Assembly (NCBI GenBank): GCA_012799135.1
Contig: JAAZLW010000114.1
Location: 1-35,090, forward strand
DNA: 35,090 bases
Direction of reading: 5' to 3'
Source of the DNA: Bacillota bacterium
Lineage (GTDB): Bacteria; Bacillota; Limnochordia; DTU087
In this document: positions 7,937 to 17,934 of the stretch, one piece after another
How positions within the stretch are numbered: position 1 is the first letter of the stretch
Layout: every line of letters begins with the position of its first letter
The notes under the pieces: model-generated
The model's database searches: none
What the model was told of the DNA's origin: nothing
What the model saw: only the letters and a program-made list of their open reading frames with translations
Translations under genes and position numbers: made by a program

Positions 7937-8146
7937 TTACTCCTCTGGTAAATTGTACTTTCTCCGAAACCGTTCAACCCGCCCACCGGTATCCACTAGC
8001 TTTTGCCTTTGTCCTGTATAAAAGGGGTGGCACTGGGAACAGACTTCCACTCTAAGATTTTCCCGGGTGGAACCAGTCTCAAAGCTAGCACCACAGGCAC
8101 AGGTAACTGTCGTCTGGTGGTATTGTGGATGAATCTTCTCCTTCAT
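7937..8146 (-). CDS. rpmE: 50S ribosomal protein L31 (zinc-binding type)
   Basis: A 69-aa large-subunit ribosomal protein. It keeps the four zinc-ligand cysteines of the C+ form (C16, C18, C36, C39 in TCACG and [11 protein letters not shown]) and the typical end [18 protein letters not shown] at 8144-8146 follows AGAGGTGA. It has its own promoter and terminator and lies downstream of rho, as in many Firmicutes. Because it is the zinc-containing form, a zinc-free paralogue may exist elsewhere. Confidence 0.96.
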   Translation of the reverse strand: MKEKIHPQYHQTTVTCACGASFETGSTRENLRVEVCSQCHPFYTGQRQKLVDTGGRVERFRRKYNLPEE

Positions 8147-8195
8147 GGCCTGTCACCTCTTTCCCCATATCTGTCTGCCGGTCACATACCAATGA

Positions 8196-8224
8196 ATTAT
8201 AACATGATGGATATAGGGGTGCAA
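8196..8224 (-). promoter_or_regulatory. Promoter of rpmE
   Basis: On the minus strand TTGCAC (8219-8224) and a perfect TATAAT (8196-8201) are separated by 17 bp, about 50 nt before the rpmE ATG. Confidence 0.7.
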
Positions 8225-8266
8225 GCACCTATATGCCCCTTTTATGGTATGCTACTGCCGATTCGC

Positions 8267-9367
8267 CTAACGCATCAAATATTTCTCTGGATCTACCGCC
8301 TTACCTCGGTAGCGTATCTCAAAATGGATATGGGGACCTGTTGAAATGCCGGTATTGCCACTATAGGCAATGATCTGTCCCCGCTTGACGCTATCCCCTG
8401 CCCGCACTGCTAACCTTGAGTTATGGGCATACCTGGTTTCCACCCTCTGCCCATGGTCCACGATCACTAGGTTGCCATATGTCCCCCGGGGACCACTCCA
8501 AGAGACTCGACCATCGGCCGCTGCCCTCACCGGCGTACCGGTGACAACCGCTAGGTCAAGTCCATAGTGCATTCTGCCCCAGCGAGGACCATAGCGAGAA
8601 GATATACGTCCTCGAGCCGGCCAATCAAAAGCACGACGTAGTTGCCCATTGGAGGCCACCAGCAAATGACGCTGAGCTGCCACAGCTTGGGCTCCGGGGA
8701 TGACCAGCCTTTGCCCCACTCTTAGCGAAGATGGATCTAACAATTCGTTAGCTTCCACGATATCCTGTGTCTTGACTTGGTAGGCCCGGGCAATGTCCCA
8801 AACATTGTCTCCCAGCCTAACCGTATGTAAAGCGCCTTTGATTGTCAATATGGTCAGATTCTGGCCAACCTGCAAGCGCTGCGGATCGTTTAGCTGATTG
8901 GCGGCAACGACTGTATCAATATCGATCCCATACAGCTTAGCAATGTCCCACAGGGTCTGACCTCGTTCCACGACGTGCGTCAATACCAGTGGTTTTGGTT
9001 CCGGAGCCTCTGGCTTCTCCTCTGGCTCCTCTCCCGCCGGCCCAGCTTCCTCATCAATAGATTCACCCACTGCCACAGATTCTATATCTTCCAGTGCTAC
9101 TAGTTGAGTACCATCACCCATCACCTCCATGGCTAGGGCTATGTCGTCCTCGCTAGCTAGCTCACCGGGAAATTCGACATCGAGCGGATCGGGGCCACCT
9201 TGATTGGAGACTCCCAGTAGATTCTGGTTCCACGTAAAATACACCGGTGAATCAGAAGTCAACCTCGAGCTTTCATCTGTAACAGTCAAAGCGACAAGAA
9301 TCATCAACAGTAACAGGGTCCATCCCGGACGCCAGCGCCTGCTGTGGTTGTCGTCCAATGCTCCCAC
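8267..9367 (-). CDS. Membrane-anchored LysM-M23 cell wall endopeptidase
   Basis: The ~366-aa protein probably cleaves peptide cross-links of peptidoglycan outside the membrane. A single hydrophobic anchor (about 16-30, LLLLMILVALTV) is followed by an acidic, proline-rich linker. Two LysM domains come next (about 130-175 and 180-224, each with the GQTLWDIA or GDNVWDIA signature), then an M23 domain (about 246-364). Zinc ligands are visible: H267 and D271 (MHYGLDL) and H348 (HIHFE); H315 and H346 fit the other catalytic histidines. The start is uncertain: the GTG at 9365-9367 has no good ribosome site, and a TTG three codons later is close to GGGAG. It lies between rho and rpmE and may take part in division or sporulation wall remodelling. 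Confidence 0.88.
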   Translation of the reverse strand: MGALDDNHSRRWRPGWTLLLLMILVALTVTDESSRLTSDSPVYFTWNQNLLGVSNQGGPDPLDVEFPGELASEDDIALAMEVMGDGTQLVALEDIESVAVGESIDEEAGPAGEEPEEKPEAPEPKPLVLTHVVERGQTLWDIAKLYGIDIDTVVAANQLNDPQRLQVGQNLTILTIKGALHTVRLGDNVWDIARAYQVKTQDIVEANELLDPSSLRVGQRLVIPGAQAVAAQRHLLVASNGQLRRAFDWPARGRISSRYGPRWGRMHYGLDLAVVTGTPVRAAADGRVSWSGPRGTYGNLVIVDHGQRVETRYAHNSRLAVRAGDSVKRGQIIAYSGNTGISTGPHIHFEIRYRGKAVDPEKYLMR

Positions 9368-9589
9368 CCCAATCCAATGGAATCCATTTTGCTAACTTCT
9401 TGCCATTGGCATCCAAATCCTCTTTTTGCTGCGAAATTGATCTTTAGGTTTATTTCTCCAGTTAAGCCAATAGTCCTTCACCCGTTTGTTCTATACGAAC
9501 AGCTGTGAGCTTAGCTTGGCGCGATGAACTACTACCAATATCAAACAGCCTGCCCTAAGAACATGACTTACCACACTCGGAAGCAGAGG

Positions 9590-10861
9590 TTAGGATGAGC
9601 GTACGTTTTCAGCAAAGGTAGAATTAATGACAATATCCATCAGTTCTGCGTTAGATTTGGTATGCATAATCCGGTCAATCACGATATCTGTGGTTTCCGC
9701 TGTCCCTACCGAACTAAAGGCTTTTCGCAAGAGCCACATCATCTCCAGCTCCTGTTCCGTTAGCAAGAGCTCCTCTTTTCTTGTACCTGACCGGTAAATG
9801 TCAATGGCGGGGAAAATGCGGCGCTCAGCAAGGCGGCGATCTAGGTGAAGCTCCATGTTGCCAGTGCCCTTGAACTCTTCATAAATCACATCATCCATCC
9901 GGGATCCGGTCTCAATCAACGCTGTAGCCAGTATGGTAAGGCTGCCACCTTCCTCTAGCTTTCGAGCGGCACCGAAAAACCGTTTGGGCCGATGCAGAGC
10001 AGCCGGGTCAACTCCACCGGACAATGTGCGCCCACTCGGCGGCACCACCAGATTATGGGCTCGAGCCAGACGAGTGATGCTATCTAACAAGATGACGACA
10101 TCCTTGCCATGCTCCACCAACCGCCGAGCCCTCTCCAAGACCATATCTGCCACCCTCACGTGGTTCTCAGGTGGTTGGTCAAAGGTCGAACTCGTCACTT
10201 CCCCGTCTACAGAACGCTGCATATCTGTGACTTCCTCGGGGCGCTCATCAATCAGCAACACCATTAACTCAATTTCGTCATGATTATGGGTGATGCTATT
10301 GGCTATTTTCTTTAGCACTGTAGTCTTACCGGCCTTTGGTGGTGCCACAATCAGGCCTCTTTGACCTTTACCCAAAGGTGCCACTAGATCGATGAGTCGG
10401 GTTGCTGTGTCTTCCTGTGAGACTTCCAACCGTATTCTTTCATGGGGATAGATGGGGGTGAGGTCTTCAAAGTTGGGTCGGCGAGTAGCCTTCTCAGGGT
10501 CGAGATTGTTTACTGCCACCACTCGCAGGAGTGCATAGTAGCGTTCATTGTCCTTAGGTGATCGTACCTGTCCCAAGATTAAGTCCCCAGTACGTAAGTT
10601 GAAGCGCCGGATCTGTGATGGTGAGATGTAGACATCCTCGTTACTGGGAGTATACCCATCTACCCGCAGAAATCCGTAGCCATCGGGCAGAATCTCCAGT
10701 ACACCATCTTTGAACATCAGTCCCTCTTTGTTGGTTTCGGCTTTGAGGATCTCAAAAATCAGTTCCCGCTTACGAAACCGTGTATATCCGGCAATCTCCA
10801 AATCTTTAGCAATTTCTTGCAGCTCAGCCGATGTCTTTTCTTCCAGTTGGGAAATATTCAT
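9590..10861 (-). CDS. rho: Transcription termination factor Rho
   Basis: Hexameric RNA helicase that ends transcription at Rho-dependent sites. The 423-aa protein has an N-terminal Rho-N helical region (1-45), the RNA-binding cold-shock-like domain (about 50-125, with [14 protein letters not shown]) and the ATPase domain. Walker A is APPKAGKT (173-180), Walker B is VVILLDS (255-261), and the arginine-rich SGTRKEELL stretch lies near the end. ATG at 10859-10861 is chosen because AAGGAG lies 8 nt upstream; a GTG 36 nt further upstream has no ribosome site. There is a hairpin in the leader at 10942-10971. It lies downstream of fbaA, as in the Bacillus pyrG-rho-rpmE region. Confidence 0.97.
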   Translation of the reverse strand: MNISQLEEKTSAELQEIAKDLEIAGYTRFRKRELIFEILKAETNKEGLMFKDGVLEILPDGYGFLRVDGYTPSNEDVYISPSQIRRFNLRTGDLILGQVRSPKDNERYYALLRVVAVNNLDPEKATRRPNFEDLTPIYPHERIRLEVSQEDTATRLIDLVAPLGKGQRGLIVAPPKAGKTTVLKKIANSITHNHDEIELMVLLIDERPEEVTDMQRSVDGEVTSSTFDQPPENHVRVADMVLERARRLVEHGKDVVILLDSITRLARAHNLVVPPSGRTLSGGVDPAALHRPKRFFGAARKLEEGGSLTILATALIETGSRMDDVIYEEFKGTGNMELHLDRRLAERRIFPAIDIYRSGTRKEELLLTEQELEMMWLLRKAFSSVGTAETTDIVIDRIMHTKSNAELMDIVINSTFAENVRSS

Positions 10862-10941
10862 AATTCCACTCCTTAACCCTTCTATGCTGAATTGCACCTA
10901 ATCAGAACAGTAGGATTATTGTACTCAACAAAGCGATGTCT

Positions 10942-10971
10942 CTTGCTCCTAAAACCAGTAGGGTAAGCAAG
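10942..10971 (-). promoter_or_regulatory. Hairpin in the rho leader
   Basis: CTTGCT (10942-10947) pairs with AGCAAG (10966-10971), with an inner CCTA/TAGG helix, about 80 nt upstream of the rho ATG. A role in control of rho is only a guess. No convincing promoter was found between fbaA and rho. Confidence 0.25.
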
Positions 10972-11080
10972 TCTGTCATACCAATATATGCGGGATAGAA
11001 TCTGAATTAATGAACAGGGGAGTACTAAGATTATGTTGGCTACATCAAGGATGATGGTAGACTCAAATGACCTGATAGGT

Positions 11081-11105
11081 AGCGGGTGAAAGCCCTTCAC
11101 CCGCT
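11081..11105. terminator. Strong hairpin just after fbaA
   Basis: AGCGGGTGAA (11081-11090) pairs perfectly with TTCACCCGCT (11096-11105) over a 5-nt loop, starting 9 nt after the fbaA stop. No T tract follows on the minus strand, so it may act as an RNA 3'-end stabiliser or partial terminator. Confidence 0.45.
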
Positions 11106-11113
11106 CTAATCTG

Positions 11114-11968
11114 CTATGCTTTCCCAGAACAGCCGAACAAACGCATTTTCTCCCTTACAACTTGTTTCATGGCCTCCCTAGCCGGGCCAAGGATTTTCCG
11201 AGGATCGATCTCGTCAGGACTAGCCTTTAGGGTTCTTTGTACAGCCCCCGAAAATGCCACCCTTAGTTCGGTATCAATGTTGATCTTGCTGATTCCGATT
11301 TGGCATGCCTTACGTATTGCCTGATCAGGGACTCCTGATGCACCATGCAAGACCAATGGAATATCCACTCGTGCTTTGATCTCCATCAGACGTTCAAAGT
11401 CTAGCTTAGGCTTTCCCTTATACACGCCATGTGCAGTGCCTATAGCGACTGCGAGAAGGTCCGGCTGCGCCGCTTCGATGAACTCAGCAGCCTCTTCCGG
11501 CTCTGTCATCATCGCCTCTCGTTCTGATACCACTATATCATCTTCGGTGCCTCCAATCTTGCCCAATTCAGCCTCCACCGATACCCCCACCGCGTGGGCC
11601 ACATCCACAACCCGTTTCACCAAGGTGATATTGTCTTCCAAAGGCAGCCTGGAGCCATCAATCATGACAGCGGAAAACCCTTTTCGAATGCACTGCATGG
11701 CTTGTTCAAAGCTGGTCCCATGGTCAAGATTCAGAGCAACCGGTACAGAGGCTTTCTCTGCGGCGACCCGCGCCATGGCCACGATATAGTCGATACCCGC
11801 GTACTTGAGTCCACCCTGACTTGCCTGCAAAATCACCGGGGAACGCTCTTCCTCCGCCGCCGCGATGACTGCCTGTAGTATTTCCATGTTGTTCAGGTTA
11901 AAAGCTCCTACGGCATAGCCGCCTTCAGCAGCAGCGCATGCTAGTTCCGCGACAGTCACTAAAGCCAA
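11114..11968 (-). CDS. fba: Fructose-bisphosphate aldolase, class II
   Basis: This zinc-dependent glycolytic and gluconeogenic enzyme splits fructose-1,6-bisphosphate to dihydroxyacetone phosphate and glyceraldehyde-3-phosphate. The 284-aa length matches the Bacillus FbaA subgroup. Visible motifs are NLDHG (zinc and catalytic region, about 79-83), VEAELGKIGG, AIGTAHGVYKG, LVLHGASGVP and SKINIDTELR. The start is TTG (11966-11968) behind GGAGGAGAAGG. The same fold includes tagatose-bisphosphate aldolases (GatY/KbaY); the position between pyrG and rho favours the housekeeping aldolase. Confidence 0.92.
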   Translation of the reverse strand: MALVTVAELACAAAEGGYAVGAFNLNNMEILQAVIAAAEEERSPVILQASQGGLKYAGIDYIVAMARVAAEKASVPVALNLDHGTSFEQAMQCIRKGFSAVMIDGSRLPLEDNITLVKRVVDVAHAVGVSVEAELGKIGGTEDDIVVSEREAMMTEPEEAAEFIEAAQPDLLAVAIGTAHGVYKGKPKLDFERLMEIKARVDIPLVLHGASGVPDQAIRKACQIGISKINIDTELRVAFSGAVQRTLKASPDEIDPRKILGPAREAMKQVVREKMRLFGCSGKA

Positions 11969-12017
11969 GTCCTTCTCCTCCCACTAACCGGGGCCATTCT
12001 CATCCATGGCCCTCTTC

Positions 12018-12674
12018 TCATATCTTGTGCCGGTAACGGAAATCAGCAGAATCAATACAAGTAAAGGCTCCCCGCTTTAGCACAACCTCCTTTAACCCCT
12101 CCATGGCAGCGAGGTCTTCCTCCCGTTCAGCGTATATGACCAGGGTGCTACCACAACGAGGACAAACCACTTCTACCTTTTCTGGAAATAGATCCAGATC
12201 CAGGTAATAATTCCCACAACCACAGTATAACTGCCCTTGCTCAGCCCAAGTCTCAAGCCGCCTTAGCACGTCACGCATAATACCGACATTTACAAATTCG
12301 GAATCCATAGCTCCCGGACCCACTACATTGGCCAGCAGATCACCTTCGGTTGCCAAGAGTTCCTCCACTCGATGGGCGTGTCCAATAATACCTAGGTCAA
12401 CATCACTTTCGGGGCAGTAGAGCACTACCGCATCATTATGTAATAAGCTCTTGACATCCAATAGTAGCTCATGGACTGTCTCGCAAACGATACACCCAAT
12501 CTGTAATCTGTATAGACGGCTGCGCCGGACAATACCTATGATAACATATCCGCATTGACAGCGGATACTGATGGGTTCAGTGCCTTCTAACTCGAACACA
12601 AAGAAATCCCGAACCTCAAGCCGACCACATCGAGGACACCGTACAGCTAGAACCCTTCTAGTATCGATTAGCAT
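12018..12674 (-). CDS. Hypothetical cysteine-rich (zinc-ribbon-like) protein
   Basis: I do not recognise a characterised family. The 218-aa soluble protein has paired cysteines typical of zinc ribbons: CPRC at 13-16, CQC at 39-41, CIVC at 61-64, a lone C87, CGC near residue 150 and CPRC near residue 171. The arrangement suggests two zinc-ribbon units joined by a helical middle section. The 64-aa CpXC-type domain is a possible relative, but I cannot confirm it. ATG at 12672-12674 follows GGGAG at about 9 nt. It sits between the DUF151 gene and fba in the slot where Bacillus has spo0F. A regulatory or nucleic-acid-binding role is only a guess. Confidence 0.7.
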   Translation of the reverse strand: MLIDTRRVLAVRCPRCGRLEVRDFFVFELEGTEPISIRCQCGYVIIGIVRRSRLYRLQIGCIVCETVHELLLDVKSLLHNDAVVLYCPESDVDLGIIGHAHRVEELLATEGDLLANVVGPGAMDSEFVNVGIMRDVLRRLETWAEQGQLYCGCGNYYLDLDLFPEKVEVVCPRCGSTLVIYAEREEDLAAMEGLKEVVLKRGAFTCIDSADFRYRHKI

Positions 12675-12815
12675 TCACTTCCACTCCCTTGGCGGCCCAG
12701 TTGTAGAGCTTCGCTGCTCAGACACAAACTCCTTTAGCCGTGACTCTTATTTTTCCTGGCTCTGAGCCGTGGGGCATACCTCAATGCTGACAGCCAGCAC
12801 CGGAGACCTTTTCAC

Positions 12816-12862
12816 AAAAATCGCCTCCCCGTTCTTTCCTTTTCAGTATGAACAGGGGAGGC
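12816..12862 (-). terminator. Terminator after the DUF151 gene
   Basis: On the minus strand GCCTCCCC (12855-12862) pairs with GGGGAGGC (12823-12830). An extra GTTC/GAAC helix lies inside (one bulged base), and TTTTT follows two bases after the stem. The 230-bp gap between the two genes otherwise shows nothing. Confidence 0.65.
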
Positions 12863-12904
12863 AGAGTTTATAACCTGGACTTTTCCATTATTGGGCTGCT
12901 TTGA

Positions 12905-13414
12905 TTACTGGAGATGCCGCCGAAAATCCTCCGGAGTGAGATCATTCAAGAAACGACGGAACTCTTCCGCCTCTTGATCATCACTACCCACCGGTGTATC
13001 CCCGTTCGCCGATTCCCTACCTGCAATCATGGCCTGATTAGCCACAACATCAGATACGAAAATCGGGCTTTCGGTGCGCAAGGCAAGGGCAATCGCATCA
13101 CTGGGTCTAGCATCTATCTCGACTTTCCCTGTCACTGTCTTGAGAATAATGGAACCATAGTAAGTCTCATCCCTGAGGTCCGAGATCACCACTCGATCCA
13201 CTTGTGCGTCTAGTCTCAAGAGCAGATCCCGCATTAGATCGTGGGTAAGTGGTCGGGGGGGCTTGATGCCTTCAAGCTCCATGGCAATTGCACTGGCCTC
13301 CGCCGGTCCCACCATGATGGGAAGGAAACTCTGTTCATCCATGTCGGTGATCACCACAACTGGGCACATGGCAACCTGGTCAATTCCAACCAACTTCACC
13401 TTAACCCGAACCAT
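12905..13414 (-). CDS. Bifunctional nuclease domain (DUF151) protein
   Basis: A 169-aa member of the DUF151/BFN family, small acidic proteins with reported nuclease activity in a few members; the role in Firmicutes is not established. The family core is clear: FLPIMVGPAEASAIAMELEG, RPLTHDLMRDLL, and VEIDARPSDAIALALRTESP followed by IFVSDVV. The C terminus (FRRFLNDLTPEDFRRHL) resembles the helical tail of the family. ATG at 13412-13414 is chosen (AGGTGG 7 nt upstream); the frame is open for 22 codons upstream but without a ribosome site. An extended -10 promoter lies at 13521-13529. It sits between pyrG and the cysteine-rich protein. Confidence 0.88.
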   Translation of the reverse strand: MVRVKVKLVGIDQVAMCPVVVITDMDEQSFLPIMVGPAEASAIAMELEGIKPPRPLTHDLMRDLLLRLDAQVDRVVISDLRDETYYGSIILKTVTGKVEIDARPSDAIALALRTESPIFVSDVVANQAMIAGRESANGDTPVGSDDQEAEEFRRFLNDLTPEDFRRHLQ

Positions 13415-13520
13415 ATCTTCCACCTCTCTCGTCTCCAGGTGATAACCCTTGCTGCAGCTAGTGAACACTACTGCCGACAATCCAGCAATTGTGGTCTTTC
13501 CACTTACCTAATCTGCCATT

Positions 13521-13529
13521 ATTATATCA
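13521..13529 (-). promoter_or_regulatory. Extended -10 promoter of the DUF151 gene
   Basis: On the minus strand TGATATAAT forms an extended -10 (TG-N-TATAAT) about 100 nt before the start. No good -35 is seen, which is usual for extended -10 promoters. Confidence 0.55.
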
Positions 13530-13557
13530 AACTACCGCGCTTTCCGCCACTTGCACC

Positions 13558-15240
<1,683 letters not shown>

Positions 15241-15242
15241 TT

Positions 15243-15271
15243 ATTGTAAACCTTATTCGCCCCTACGTAAA
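15243..15271 (-). promoter_or_regulatory. Promoter of pyrG
   Basis: On the minus strand TTTACG (15266-15271) and TACAAT (15243-15248) are separated by 17 bp. The predicted start near 15236 leaves a leader of about 29 nt. I checked this leader for the GGG-start reiterative attenuator known from Bacillus pyrG and did not see it clearly. Confidence 0.6.
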
Positions 15272-15290
15272 GCCGCAGGAATTCCCACAA

Positions 15291-15316
15291 AAAAGGAGCC
15301 TCCCCGAGGAAGCCCT
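15291..15316 (-). terminator. Weak terminator after the YesL-like gene
   Basis: On the minus strand a short CCTC/GAGG hairpin is followed closely by TTTTTT. The T tract is good but the stem is only about 4 bp, so efficiency is uncertain. Confidence 0.35.
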
Positions 15317-15360
15317 ATATCTTGGCCCCCATGCAGCCAATACCCTCTTCACACCCTGGG

Positions 15361-16092
15361 CTAACCTTCCACCTCGGCCGGCTCTTGTGCTTGTTCTGGC
15401 TCTGTGTCGTATTTTTGCATCAGTTCTCGATAGCCGACATTCTGCAGAAAGGCAATAATACCCATCATTAGCAGTAGTACCGGTGCTGCCAAAACAACGC
15501 TGAGTACCATTACGATCACCACTGCAATGGTGAGGAATATCGTGACAACAATATTATCAAGGGCAAGAAGCGCCGCCCGCTTCATGGTTAGAAACACACC
15601 AATATCCTGGTTAACCAAGAAAGGGAAGATGTAATTACTCATCAGCGCCCAAAAAATGAAGAAATAAATCCAAATGCCGGATAGCATTCGTATGATCTTA
15701 TTGGGGTTGTTGATTGTAAAGACAAAATCCGAACCCAAGATAGCCAGAATGAGGACATTGAGCAGTATGAGACCTAGTCCGCGACCGAAGAAACGCCGAA
15801 AGTGACCGAAAAACTCTCTTACAGCCACATCTTCTCTGTCAAGGATTCTAGTTATCATGGCATGGACCGCCGCCGTAGCCGGGCCAAAAGTGACTGGCGT
15901 TAGTACTATGGCTATCCCCACAACTATCGGGTTCTGGATATACTGGCTAAAAGCTGTGACCACCAGAATCGGTAAAAACCCCACAAAAAACCAAAGGGCA
16001 CTAGTGGCCAAGACCATACCAAGATAATCATAGGAATGGCGAATACCTTTGCGGAATATTAGCCATGATTTGCTGATCGATTGCCCTGCCAT
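15361..16092 (-). CDS. YesL-like (DUF624) integral membrane protein
   Basis: A 243-aa protein with about five or six hydrophobic segments (residues about 22-45, 52-75, 105-125, 135-155 and two between 175 and 220). It has a short charged C-terminal tail (EPEQAQEPAEVEG). The segment TPVTFGPATAAVHAMITRIL followed by a charged FFGHFRRFFGRG loop resembles the DUF624/YesL family, which often accompanies sugar transport but has no proven biochemical role. ATG at 16090-16092 follows AAGGAGGAG. It lies 42 bp downstream of argS and is probably co-transcribed with it. Confidence 0.75.
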   Translation of the reverse strand: MAGQSISKSWLIFRKGIRHSYDYLGMVLATSALWFFVGFLPILVVTAFSQYIQNPIVVGIAIVLTPVTFGPATAAVHAMITRILDREDVAVREFFGHFRRFFGRGLGLILLNVLILAILGSDFVFTINNPNKIIRMLSGIWIYFFIFWALMSNYIFPFLVNQDIGVFLTMKRAALLALDNIVVTIFLTIAVVIVMVLSVVLAAPVLLLMMGIIAFLQNVGYRELMQKYDTEPEQAQEPAEVEG

Positions 16093-16134
16093 ACAGCTCC
16101 TCCTTGTTTAGGTACCGGCACTTCCCCACTTTTC

Positions 16135-17814
16135 CTACATTCTCTCAGGGGTTGAAACTCCCAGAATCCCTAATGCTACTTGCAGAACTTGCCTTGTTGC
16201 CTTTAGCAAAACCAACCGCGCCCCTTGCAGAGCCTCATCTTCCCCTAGCACCCGACAGTGTGTATAGAAACTGTGAAAGCTTGAAGCCAATTCGTGGCAA
16301 TAGCGCGCTATGTGATGGGGTTCCCTGCGTTCGGCTGCTTGCAGAATCTCCTCCGGCAACTGTGCCAACTTCTTGATCAGGTCCATTTCCGCCTCTGTCT
16401 GCAGAAGCTGTAGATCAGCCTCTTGAGCAGATGGACAGTAAACAGCGTCCTCCTCTGCCTGTCTTAGAATACTACAGATACGGGCATGGGCATACTGGAT
16501 ATAGTAAACAGGGTTTTCCTGGCTCTGTTCCGCCGCTAAGGCTAGATCAAAATCAAGATGACTGTCAGGAGCCCGCATCAAGAAGAAATACCGAGCGGCA
16601 TCTTTGCCCACTTCTTCCAGCAACTCTGTCATACTGACGAATCTCCCCGCCCGTTTAGACATACGCACCTTCTCGCCATGGCGAAGGAGTGTAACCAACT
16701 GAAGGATGATCACCTCGAAGCTATCTGCAGGATAGCCCAACGCCTGGATGGCGGCATGCATGCGCCCGATATAGCCATGGTGATCGGGACCCCAGATATC
16801 GATCAAATGATCAAATCCACGGCGATACTTGTCCCAATGATAGGCCACGTCAGCGGTAAGGTAGGTAGGAACACCATCAGATTTGACCATAACCCTATCC
16901 TTGTCATCACCGAATCGCGAAGAGGCAAACCAGATGGCGCCATCTTCTTCATACAAGAAATCCGCTTCCTGCAAGAACTCAATGACCTTATTCAGCTGCC
17001 TCGTCGCGTGTAGATCACGTTCCCTAAACCACACATCAAAATTCACACCGAAGGCAGCCAAGTCTGCTTGTTGCTGACGCACCATTCGATCGGTACCCCA
17101 TCGCTTACAGAAAGCCTCCTGTTCTTCAAGAGATTTCTCTAAGAGATCCGGCACCTCCTGCCGCAAAACTCGGGCCAATTCCTTCACATAGGGGGCTGGA
17201 TATCCATCCTCGGGAAATTCCACCTCCTGCCCAGCCAGTTCCTTATACCGGGCCAGTAAAGATAGACCAAAAAGATAAGCTTGTCGCCCAGCGTCATTGA
17301 CATAATACTCCCGGCTGACCTCATAGCCCGCTGCCTGCATGATATTAGCCAGTGTATCCCCCACCGCCGCAGCCCGGGCATTAACTACATTCATGGGACC
17401 GACGGGATTGGCACTGACGAACTCCAGCATCACTTTCTTCTCCTGTGCAGTGGTTGAATAGCCATAGGCAGCCCCTTGGTTCTCGATATCCCGTAAGACT
17501 TCATAGAGCCACTCATTGCCGAGGCGTAAGTTAATGAACCCCGGTCCGGCTACTTCCGCCCTCTCGATAAAAGTCCCTGTCACATCCAGGTGCCGAATAA
17601 TTGTTTCTGCAATGCGCCTGGGTGCCAACTTCACATCCCGGGAAAGCTGCATGGCTACATTAGTAGCCAGATCCCCATGGGCTTTTTCTCTGGGAATTTC
17701 CAGTTCTACCGCGGGTATATCACTTATAGTCCAGCCCTCGCCGGTAGCTGCCTTGCTAATAGCGTCTGTCAATGCGGTCTGAATCCGGGTCTGCAGCTTC
17801 AGGGCTACACTCAT
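16135..17814 (-). CDS. argS: Arginyl-tRNA synthetase with variant HIGH motif
   Basis: Charges tRNA-Arg with arginine. The 559-aa class I enzyme has an N-terminal tRNA-binding domain (PREKAHGDLATNVAMQLSR), the Rossmann catalytic domain and a DALR-type C-terminal anticodon domain ending VLQVALGILGVSTPERM. The signature normally reading SANPTGPLHVGH reads SANPVGPMNVVN here, so both HIGH histidines are asparagine. The second signature is GEKVRMSKRAGRFVSM. ATG at 17812-17814 is chosen because AAGGAA lies 9 nt upstream; a GTG three codons earlier directly abuts that site. It follows the polyamine genes after a 120-bp gap. The rest of the core is intact, so it is probably active. Confidence 0.94.
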   Translation of the reverse strand: MSVALKLQTRIQTALTDAISKAATGEGWTISDIPAVELEIPREKAHGDLATNVAMQLSRDVKLAPRRIAETIIRHLDVTGTFIERAEVAGPGFINLRLGNEWLYEVLRDIENQGAAYGYSTTAQEKKVMLEFVSANPVGPMNVVNARAAAVGDTLANIMQAAGYEVSREYYVNDAGRQAYLFGLSLLARYKELAGQEVEFPEDGYPAPYVKELARVLRQEVPDLLEKSLEEQEAFCKRWGTDRMVRQQQADLAAFGVNFDVWFRERDLHATRQLNKVIEFLQEADFLYEEDGAIWFASSRFGDDKDRVMVKSDGVPTYLTADVAYHWDKYRRGFDHLIDIWGPDHHGYIGRMHAAIQALGYPADSFEVIILQLVTLLRHGEKVRMSKRAGRFVSMTELLEEVGKDAARYFFLMRAPDSHLDFDLALAAEQSQENPVYYIQYAHARICSILRQAEEDAVYCPSAQEADLQLLQTEAEMDLIKKLAQLPEEILQAAERREPHHIARYCHELASSFHSFYTHCRVLGEDEALQGARLVLLKATRQVLQVALGILGVSTPERM

Positions 17815-17934
17815 TACTATCACTTCCTTAGTAGCTAGCTATGGTGCATACATTGACAGGCCTGCCCCAAAGGTGACAAGCCTGCCTCTCGTCATCTATA
17901 CTTCTGGGTGACTTACAGCAATCCTGCCGGCGAC

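Noticed and set aside
9487-9501. LexA/SOS box
   Set aside because: The Firmicute box is GAAC-N4-GTTC; here the halves are in the order GTTC-N5-GAAC.
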